From contig JAFYRH010000090.1 in the NCBI GenBank assembly GCA_017559555.1, forward strand, positions 1 to 6,343: a stretch of 6,343 bases of DNA, read 5' to 3'. Shown here in pieces: positions 1-4,193 of the stretch. Each line of letters starts with the position of its first letter. Within the stretch, counting starts at the first letter, position 1. This DNA comes from Clostridia bacterium (GTDB lineage: Bacteria > Bacillota > Clostridia > Oscillospirales > CAG-272). The notes beneath the pieces were generated by a model. That model was not told the origin of the DNA, did not search any database, and was given only the letters and a program-made list of their open reading frames with translations. The translations under genes were made by a program, and so were the position numbers.

Positions 1-20
1 GTTTGTCCTTTTGGACAAAC
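1..20 (-). terminator. Hairpin downstream of the HIT gene, probable terminator
   Basis: A perfect 8-bp inverted repeat (GTTTGTCC / GGACAAAC) with a TTTT loop begins 19 bases past the HIT stop codon, read on the minus strand. Any T-tract that would confirm an intrinsic terminator lies beyond the window edge. On the plus strand the hairpin is followed by GCCG with no T run, so it is not a plus-strand terminator. It would end transcripts from the HIT promoter and any read-through from the SLOG gene. Confidence 0.6.
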
Positions 21-39
21 GCCGAAATCTACTTATTCA

Positions 40-381
40 TCAACCCATATTTTCGAGAAGCTGTTTTCCACCGAGAATGTGGAAGTGCAAATGCTTAACC
101 GATTGGCAACCGTCCTCACCGCAGTTAGTGATTACGCGATAGCCGTTGGAAAGTTCTTCAGCAGCGGCAATTTGAGGGATCGCTTCAAAAATGCGAGCAA
201 CGTAAACGCTGTTTTCGGCATTGATGCCGTCGGTAGAAGCAATATGCTCCTTGGGAACAACCAAGATGTGAACGGGCGCCATAGGCGCGATATCGCGGAA
301 CGCGTAAACGTATTCATCTTCAAAAACCTTGGAGGAGGGGATATCTCCTGCGATTATTTTACAAAAAATGCAATCAGACAT
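40..381 (-). CDS. HIT-family (HinT-like) nucleotide hydrolase
   Basis: This 113-residue protein is a typical histidine-triad hydrolase, a small cytosolic enzyme. Family members hydrolyse purine nucleoside phosphoramidates and other nucleotide conjugates. The HIT motif HLHFHIL is at residues 97-103; by family analogy the middle histidine (His99) is the nucleophile. The N-terminal DCIFCKI (Cys4, Cys7), with His46 and His97, matches the zinc-binding set of some members. The hydrophobic HILVVPKEH strand (38-46) is also typical. An upstream in-frame TTG at 387 is possible, but ATG at 381 is chosen because GAAAGGA sits 9 bases before it, whereas the TTG would be only 3 bases from that site. Length is normal and nothing is missing. 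The gene has its own promoter and follows the SLOG gene by 66 bases with no terminator between. The exact physiological substrate cannot be deduced. Confidence 0.95.
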   Translation of the reverse strand: MSDCIFCKIIAGDIPSSKVFEDEYVYAFRDIAPMAPVHILVVPKEHIASTDGINAENSVYVARIFEAIPQIAAAEELSNGYRVITNCGEDGCQSVKHLHFHILGGKQLLENMG

Positions 382-390
382 GATCAATCA

Positions 391-397
391 TCCTTTC
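391..397 (-). promoter_or_regulatory. Ribosome binding site deciding the HIT start
   Basis: GAAAGGA on the minus strand lies 9 bases before ATG 381. This favours the 113-residue product over a start at the in-frame TTG at 387. Confidence 0.75.
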
Positions 398-411
398 AGT
401 AAGATACAAAC

Positions 412-440
412 AGTATACACCCAAACGAGGGAAAAGTCAA
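412..440 (-). promoter_or_regulatory. Sigma-A promoter of the HIT gene
   Basis: On the minus strand TTGACT (440-435) and TATACT (417-412) are separated by exactly 17 bases, each one mismatch from consensus. Transcription would start near 405, giving a leader of about 24 bases. The -35 element begins 7 bases beyond the SLOG stop codon, so the promoter fills almost the whole intergenic gap. Confidence 0.85.
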
Positions 441-447
441 TGGGGTT

Positions 448-918
448 TTATGTTTTTGATATATAGATATCCTCATCGAAAATGTTGAAAATCTGTTTCT
501 TTTTCTGTTTTGCATATTGGTAGGCTTTGAATGCACCGCCCCACTCGTGATCTATGTAACAAACGATAAAATCTGCTCGCTCAACCATCCATCTGTTACG
601 ATATATAATAGCGAATTTTATAGGCTTGTTTTCAATTTCGGGATAGACAATGCTATCATACCTTTCTTTTTGATGGTTCAAATGATGTTTTTGATATTCT
701 ACTGTTATGTAGGGGGTAACAAATATCAGAGAAGCGGAAGGATGTTTACTTTTGTATTTTTTACAGCACTCAAAAGCAAAACAATCAAAATCTCCGTATC
801 CACCTAAATAAAAATCGGCAGGGGCATCCCCAACTTTTTCTTCCAAAAGCGAAAGTATTTTTTCTTTATAGGCTTCTGTTTTAATAAAATTAGAGTGACC
901 AAAAAAAGAAATGACCAT
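448..918 (-). CDS. SLOG-superfamily protein (YpsA/DUF1273-like), function unknown
   Basis: This 156-residue protein is probably cytosolic, with no signal peptide or membrane segment. Its pattern fits a compact SLOG Rossmann-like fold. It has an opening strand ending in FFGHS (5-9), a glycine loop LGGYGDFD (38-45) after the second strand, and a strand LIFVTPY (64-70). It ends with the RNRWMVE (107-113) plus ADFIVCYIDHEWGGA (115-129) block, which resembles the RN-x-MV-x-x-(S/A)D core of YpsA/DUF1273 proteins. SLOG domains are thought to bind or process nucleotide-derived ligands, and several occur in bacterial conflict systems; the ligand here is unknown. ATG 918 is chosen because GAGGTG lies 6 bases upstream. 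A GTG in that same site (927) could add three residues but would overlap its own ribosome binding site. The gene is divergent from the helix-turn-helix regulator and its predicted transcription start is covered by an operator, so repression is likely. Family assignment is good; function is inference. Confidence 0.85.
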   Translation of the reverse strand: MVISFFGHSNFIKTEAYKEKILSLLEEKVGDAPADFYLGGYGDFDCFAFECCKKYKSKHPSASLIFVTPYITVEYQKHHLNHQKERYDSIVYPEIENKPIKFAIIYRNRWMVERADFIVCYIDHEWGGAFKAYQYAKQKKKQIFNIFDEDIYISKT

Positions 919-924
919 ATAAAA

Positions 925-930
925 CACCTC
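925..930 (-). promoter_or_regulatory. Ribosome binding site deciding the SLOG start
   Basis: GAGGTG on the minus strand is spaced 6 bases from ATG 918. It contains the GTG that would otherwise be the furthest in-frame start, so that start is unlikely. It directly abuts operator O1. Confidence 0.75.
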
Positions 931-954
931 AATATGTAGGTTTACCTACATATT
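931..954. promoter_or_regulatory. Operator O1, perfect palindrome
   Basis: Two exactly inverted 10-base arms, AATATGTAGG and CCTACATATT, flank a 4-base centre (TTTA). It covers the predicted start of the SLOG transcript (about 945) and the last bases of its -10 box. It is the best of three related sites in this gap, so it is the likely highest-affinity site of the divergent regulator. The binding protein is inferred from position. Confidence 0.8.
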
Positions 955-980
955 ATAACATACTGAAATCAAAAAATCAA
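952..980 (-). promoter_or_regulatory. Sigma-A promoter of the SLOG gene
   Basis: On the minus strand TTGATT (980-975) and a perfect TATAAT (957-952) are 17 bases apart. The predicted start near 945 lies inside O1 and gives a leader of roughly 27 bases. O1 binding should block initiation; O2 lies 3 bp beyond the -35 box. Confidence 0.85.
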
Positions 981-983
981 CAC

Positions 984-1007
984 AATATGTAGGTATACCT
1001 TCTTATA
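984..1007. promoter_or_regulatory. Operator O2, one perfect and one degenerate arm
   Basis: The left arm AATATGTAGG is identical to that of O1. After a 4-base centre (TATA) the right arm CCTTCTTATA matches the O1 right arm at 7 of 10 positions. Its centre is 53 bp from O1 and 49 bp from O3. It lies just outside the SLOG -35 box and overlaps the proposed -35 box of the regulator gene. Confidence 0.65.
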
Positions 1008-1031
1008 ATTTTCGAGGTTTACTGATACAAT
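1003..1031 (+). promoter_or_regulatory. Probable promoter of the regulator gene (extended -10)
   Basis: TACAAT (1026-1031) is preceded by TGA (1023-1025), forming an extended -10 element (TGnTACAAT). The -35 at 1003-1008 (TTATAA) is poor but correctly spaced at 17 bases. The start would be near 1038, inside O3, mirroring the O1 arrangement. A perfect TATAAT at 1004-1009 is an alternative -10 but lacks a recognisable -35. Confidence 0.55.
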
Positions 1032-1032
1032 A

Positions 1033-1056
1033 TATATGTAGGTGAAACTACAGAGT
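1033..1056. promoter_or_regulatory. Operator O3, imperfect palindrome
   Basis: The left arm TATATGTAGG matches O1 at 9 of 10 positions and the right arm ACTACAGAGT at 7 of 10. The core TGTAG-N6-CTACA is intact and shared with O1. It begins one base after the proposed -10 box of the regulator and covers its predicted start site, which suggests negative autoregulation. Confidence 0.7.
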
Positions 1057-1070
1057 GATTTTAAACAAGG

Positions 1071-1077
1071 GGAGGTG
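1071..1077 (+). promoter_or_regulatory. Ribosome binding site supporting a GTG start
   Basis: GGAGGTG, within a longer AGGGGAGGTG run, ends 5 bases before GTG 1083; the GGAGG core is 7 bases away. This supports GTG as the regulator's start codon; no upstream ATG is in frame with comparable support. Confidence 0.8.
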
Positions 1078-1082
1078 TTTTC

Positions 1083-1328
1083 GTGACTGTGAACGATGCT
1101 GTTGCAAATCGAATTTCAAAACTTTTGCAAGAAAAAGACATGTCGCAATATCGTTTGGAACAAGAATCCGGAATTCAACACGGAAGTATGCAGTGCATAA
1201 TGAACGGACGAAATAAAACAGTTACGTTGAGCACCGTAATGATGTTGGCAAAGGGCTTTCGAATGTCTCTTGTTGAATTTTTAGATGATGAAATTTTCTA
1301 TTCGGAAGATTTAGAGATTGAGCAATAA
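1083..1328 (+). CDS. Cro/C1-type (XRE) helix-turn-helix regulator
   Basis: This 81-residue protein is essentially one HTH_3 domain with a short acidic tail. Residues about 7-68 form the five-helix bundle. The helix-turn-helix is at about 21-43, from SQYRLEQESG through the turn into the recognition helix around HGSMQCIMNGR. The conserved LSTVMMLAKGFRMSLVEFLDD (49-69) is the typical closing helix pair. There is no separate ligand or peptidase domain, so it probably acts as a small dimeric repressor, in keeping with the palindromic operators. It starts with GTG behind a strong ribosome binding site. It is divergent from the SLOG gene, and O3 over its own promoter implies autorepression. What lifts repression is not visible; the SLOG protein or its ligand is one possibility. 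The class is secure; target and signal are inferred from layout. Confidence 0.92.
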   Translation: MTVNDAVANRISKLLQEKDMSQYRLEQESGIQHGSMQCIMNGRNKTVTLSTVMMLAKGFRMSLVEFLDDEIFYSEDLEIEQ

Positions 1329-1352
1329 AGTCGCCTTTTTGGGCGGCTTTTT
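1327..1352 (+). terminator. Intrinsic terminator of the regulator gene
   Basis: A 9-bp stem (AAAGTCGCC with GGCGGCTTT, one G-U pair) encloses a TTTTTG loop and is followed by a T run. It overlaps the regulator's TAA stop and insulates the downstream methyltransferase promoter. Confidence 0.88.
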
Positions 1353-1364
1353 GTGTTTCTTTCC

Positions 1365-1392
1365 TTGACATCCTCACAAAATGTGCTATAAT
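1365..1392 (+). promoter_or_regulatory. Strong consensus promoter of the FkbM gene
   Basis: A perfect TTGACA (1365-1370) and a perfect TATAAT (1387-1392) are separated by 16 bases, with TGC directly before the -10, so it also has an extended -10. The start should be near 1399. An ATG at 1381 lies inside this promoter and so cannot be the translation start of this transcript. Confidence 0.92.
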
Positions 1393-1410
1393 ATATACAG
1401 ACAAAACGAA

Positions 1411-1420
1411 AGGGGGGGAG
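1411..1420 (+). promoter_or_regulatory. Ribosome binding site of the FkbM gene
   Basis: AGGGGGGGAG ends 5 bases before ATG 1426 and fixes the start there rather than at the upstream in-frame ATG 1381. Confidence 0.8.
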
Positions 1421-1425
1421 AGCCG

Positions 1426-2535
1426 ATGTTGCCAACCGTTACACACGATTTGTGGGAATATTTAAAAGAGAGCCAAAAGACTGTTGTTCTTTACGGAATG
1501 GGCAACGGGGCGGATAAGATCCTTTCGGTACTTGCCGAGCGCGGCATTCCCGTGGGTGGCGTTTTTGCAAGCGACGGTTTTGCTCGTGGCAATCTTTTTC
1601 ACGGCATGCCCGTGCGCACTTGGAGCGATGTCAAAGCCGAATTCGGTGCCGAGAACGTAATTGTTCTGCTTTCGTTTGGCACGTCCCGTCCCGAGGTCTT
1701 GGAGAACGTTTTGCGCATTCGCCAAGAAGCCGAGCTGTATGCTCCCGACGTTCCCGCGTTTGGCGACACGCTCTTTACACGCACCTTTTACGAGGAGCAT
1801 ATTGAGGAATTTTTGGCTGTTCGTAATCTTCTTTCCGATGAAGAATCGCGCCGCATTTTTGATAATATCCTTTCCTACAAACTCTCGGGTGACATAGGTT
1901 TTTTGCTTGATTCCGAGAGTGACGAGGATGAAATTTGGCAGGGGATTGTTCACCCCGAAACCATCCGTGCCGCCGCCGATTTGGGCGCGTATAACGGCGA
2001 TACCGTTCGCCAATTGCTCGCAAAAGGAGAAAATATCCATACGATTTGGGCGATGGAACCCGACGGACGCAACTACAAAAAGCTTGAAGCGTATGCAGAG
2101 GGCGAAATGCGTGCTCGCGTAATTCCCGTTAACGCAGGCGCGTGGAATGAGGAAACCATCCTCTTTTTCGACAAGAGCGGAAACCGCAACGCATCCTTTG
2201 AAAAGAACCGTTCGCAAACGCTTGCCGATAGACCCCTCAAGGTGGCAGAGGTCAAAGCATTGCCTCTTGATAGCGTCCTTGACGGCGCACGTGTCGATTA
2301 CATCAAATACGACGTAGAAGGCTCGGAGATGGAGGCGCTTGACGGTTCCTGCAAGACACTTGCCGAGCACGCGCCGACCTTGCTCGTTTCCCTTTATCAC
2401 CGCAGTGAGGATCTGTTTGCACTCCCGTTGCACATCCAAAAAATCGCGCCCCATTACAAGGGATTTTATTTGCACCGTATGCGCGGTATTCCTGCGTGGG
2501 ATATCAACTTGTACGTAGCAAAAGAAGAGTTATAA
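1426..2535 (+). CDS. FkbM-family SAM-dependent methyltransferase with an N-terminal Rossmann-like domain
   Basis: This 369-residue cytosolic protein has two parts. Residues about 18-110 look like a nucleotide-binding Rossmann-type domain, with the strand and glycine loop VVLYGMGNGAD (20-30), a helix, then IPVGGVFASD (41-50). This resembles the N-terminal domains found on polysaccharide-modifying enzymes. Residues about 180-365 are the FkbM (Methyltransf_21) catalytic domain. SAM-binding motif I is ADLGAYNGDT (184-193), an acidic post-strand motif is EPD (211-213), and the hallmark block DYIKYDVEGSEMEAL is at 291-305. FkbM enzymes O-methylate sugars, polyketides or other hydroxyls; the acceptor cannot be deduced. 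Many sit in capsule, glycan or flagellar glycosylation clusters, but this one stands alone between a regulator and a convergent cls, with its own promoter and terminator. ATG 1426 is chosen over ATG 1381, which lies in the promoter. The family is confident, the substrate unknown. Confidence 0.9.
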   Translation: MLPTVTHDLWEYLKESQKTVVLYGMGNGADKILSVLAERGIPVGGVFASDGFARGNLFHGMPVRTWSDVKAEFGAENVIVLLSFGTSRPEVLENVLRIRQEAELYAPDVPAFGDTLFTRTFYEEHIEEFLAVRNLLSDEESRRIFDNILSYKLSGDIGFLLDSESDEDEIWQGIVHPETIRAAADLGAYNGDTVRQLLAKGENIHTIWAMEPDGRNYKKLEAYAEGEMRARVIPVNAGAWNEETILFFDKSGNRNASFEKNRSQTLADRPLKVAEVKALPLDSVLDGARVDYIKYDVEGSEMEALDGSCKTLAEHAPTLLVSLYHRSEDLFALPLHIQKIAPHYKGFYLHRMRGIPAWDINLYVAKEEL

Positions 2536-2538
2536 AAG

Positions 2539-2570
2539 AAAGACAGAGACGAAAAATCTCTGTCTTTTTT
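2539..2570. terminator. Bidirectional intrinsic terminator between the FkbM gene and cls
   Basis: An 11-bp perfect stem (AAAGACAGAGA at 2539-2549 with its complement at 2557-2567) encloses a CGAAAAA loop. It ends in six Ts on the plus strand and a TTTCTTTTAT tract on the minus strand. It lies 3 bases after the FkbM stop and 1 base after the cls stop, so it serves both converging genes. Confidence 0.92.
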
Positions 2571-2571
2571 G

Positions 2572-4107
2572 TTACATAACGAGTGCAAACACACGGCAAG
2601 CGTCCTGCACAATTTTTGTCAAAAAGTTTACTTTGCAATCCTCTACACTGACCTCGCGCGAGAGGGAAATGATTTCTTGCATATCCTTTTTTAGGTCTGC
2701 AGAAATGGGGGAATTGTAAAAGCACGCACCGCACTCAAAATTAACGTAAAAACTGCGGTAGTCCATATTCGAGGTTCCAACAACGCAAAAATCATCGTCC
2801 GAAAGAATGGTTTTGGAGTGGATGAATCCCGGGGTGTACTCATAAATCTTTACCCCTGCTTCCAAAAGCTCACGGTAATAGGAGTGTGTTGTGAGATAAA
2901 TCAGTTTTTTATCGGGAATTCCGGGGGTAATGATGCACACCTCAACACCGCTTTGGGCAGAGCCCTTTAGGGCAGAAATGATTTCATCGCCTACCATTAG
3001 GTAGGGAGTTGTAATGCAAATTCTTTTTTGTGTGCGATTGAGGGCGTGCAAAAAGATGCGTTCGCCTACGTGAACGTTATCCAAGGGATTATCGGTATAG
3101 GGCTGAATCCACCCCGTTGAGGAAACCGAGTGGGTAGATTCGGTGAGAAAATCAGATAACGGCTCCGATGTTTGGGAAAGCAAGCCCCACATTTGCAAAA
3201 ACATCAAAGTAAAGCTTTGGGCGGCATCCCCTTCTGTACGAACGGCGGTATCGCGCCAATGACCGAAAAGCTTCTTTTCATTGATATATTCATCCGCCAA
3301 ATTGACGCCACCGGTGTAAGCGACTTCGCCGTCAATCACAGTAATTTTGCGGTGGTCGCGATTGTTGTGAAAGCAGGTTAAACGGGGCGAAAAACGATTA
3401 AACACTTGGCACTTGATGCCAAAAGAATGCAACGTTTTTTGATAATGATAGGGCAAGCAATTGAGAGAACCAAAGTCATCATACATAACACGCACGTCAA
3501 CGCCTGCGGCAACGCGTTCGCGCAAAACTTCCAAAATGGAGTTCCACATAAGACCTTCTTCAATAATGTAGTACTCCATAAAGATAAATCGTTTTGCACT
3601 TTTTAGGTCTTCCAGCATATCGCCAAGCATGGGCGAGGCGTCGGGATAATAACGCACGTCTGTGTTTTGGTAAAGCGGAAGAGTAGCGGAGTTGCGCATA
3701 AAAGATAAAAAGGTTTGATCGCGCAAAGAATCGGGCGCATCTTTTTGAGCGTCGCACAAAGCTTTAAAATCCTCGTGTTGCTGTTGTATAGCCGTTTGCA
3801 AGGATTTGCGAAGTTTTGTGGAAACGGTTTGCAAATGCAGTACCCAATATATCACACCGCCAAACACGGGAAAGAGCAGGACCAAAATCATCCATGGAAT
3901 TTTAAAGGCGTGCTTGTTTGTTTGTGTTATCAGATGCAGGCAAGTTACAATGCTGAAAACCGTTAATGCAATTTTCAACCAAAGCAATCGGCTGCCAAAT
4001 GCAATAAGAAAAACAAGCAAAGCAAATTGCAACAACAGCAAGAGCGTTGTTACAAGTCTGTTGCCAAACAACAATTCAAATTTGCTACGGTACTTGATTT
4101 TTTTCAT
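2572..4107 (-). CDS. cls: Cardiolipin synthase (phospholipase D superfamily)
   Basis: This 511-residue membrane enzyme should condense two phosphatidylglycerol molecules to cardiolipin and glycerol. Hydrophobic segments lie at about 19-38, 41-60 and 72-90. The last (with FPVFGGVIYWVL) belongs to the N-terminal PLDc_N membrane domain seen in Firmicutes Cls. Two phospholipase D catalytic motifs follow: HRKITVID at 252-259, with downstream GGVN, and HSKTILSD at 430-437, with downstream GTSNMD. Both have the intact HxK(x)4D pattern. Length is normal for the family. ATG 4107 is chosen because AAGGGGG lies 6 bases upstream; a longer frame opening at 4194 would overlap the ftsK stop and lacks a ribosome binding site. 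The gene lies 86 bases downstream of ftsK on the same strand, and no convincing promoter is visible in that gap. It ends on the bidirectional terminator. Other PLD-family transferases are possible but less likely given the PLDc_N domain. Confidence 0.94.
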   Translation of the reverse strand: MKKIKYRSKFELLFGNRLVTTLLLLLQFALLVFLIAFGSRLLWLKIALTVFSIVTCLHLITQTNKHAFKIPWMILVLLFPVFGGVIYWVLHLQTVSTKLRKSLQTAIQQQHEDFKALCDAQKDAPDSLRDQTFLSFMRNSATLPLYQNTDVRYYPDASPMLGDMLEDLKSAKRFIFMEYYIIEEGLMWNSILEVLRERVAAGVDVRVMYDDFGSLNCLPYHYQKTLHSFGIKCQVFNRFSPRLTCFHNNRDHRKITVIDGEVAYTGGVNLADEYINEKKLFGHWRDTAVRTEGDAAQSFTLMFLQMWGLLSQTSEPLSDFLTESTHSVSSTGWIQPYTDNPLDNVHVGERIFLHALNRTQKRICITTPYLMVGDEIISALKGSAQSGVEVCIITPGIPDKKLIYLTTHSYYRELLEAGVKIYEYTPGFIHSKTILSDDDFCVVGTSNMDYRSFYVNFECGACFYNSPISADLKKDMQEIISLSREVSVEDCKVNFLTKIVQDACRVFALVM

Positions 4108-4113
4108 GTATAA

Positions 4114-4120
4114 CCCCCTT
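4114..4120 (-). promoter_or_regulatory. Ribosome binding site deciding the cls start
   Basis: AAGGGGG on the minus strand is followed by a 6-base spacer and ATG 4107. It rules in the MKKIKYRSKF start and argues against the 29 extra residues of the longest open frame. Confidence 0.82.
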
Positions 4121-4154
4121 TCTATCAGTGTAGCGGAGATAAACCAATGTAAGG

Positions 4155-4179
4155 CGGGGACTGATTGTGTCAGTCCCCG
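4155..4179 (-). terminator. Perfect hairpin between ftsK and cls, weak terminator or attenuator
   Basis: A GC-rich perfect 10-bp stem (CGGGGACTGA with TCAGTCCCCG) encloses a 5-base loop, starting 14 bases after the ftsK stop on the minus strand. The sequence after it is CCTTACATTGGTTTA, without a continuous T run. It may therefore be a leaky terminator, an mRNA 3'-end stabiliser or part of a dispersed repeat. The remaining gap to cls shows no clear -35/-10 pair. Confidence 0.5.
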
Positions 4180-4193
4180 AATGTGAAATTGCA

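Noticed and set aside
517..807. A 96-codon plus-strand open frame opposite the SLOG gene
   Set aside because: It is a shadow frame with low-complexity hydrophobic content and no ribosome binding site. The minus strand holds the recognisable SLOG motifs.
931..1056. The three repeated palindromes as a CRISPR-like array or iteron origin
   Set aside because: There are only three degenerate 24-bp copies, no uniform spacers and no cas or replication genes. Their placement on promoters fits operators instead.
1381..1425. An upstream ATG extending the methyltransferase by 15 residues
   Set aside because: The ATG lies between the -35 and -10 boxes of the gene's own promoter, so it would not be in the transcript. 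ATG 1426 has a strong ribosome binding site.
1462..2475. A 337-codon open frame on the minus strand opposite the FkbM gene
   Set aside because: It is an antisense shadow caused by codon bias. It has no conserved motif, and the plus-strand gene has a promoter, ribosome binding site and full methyltransferase motifs.
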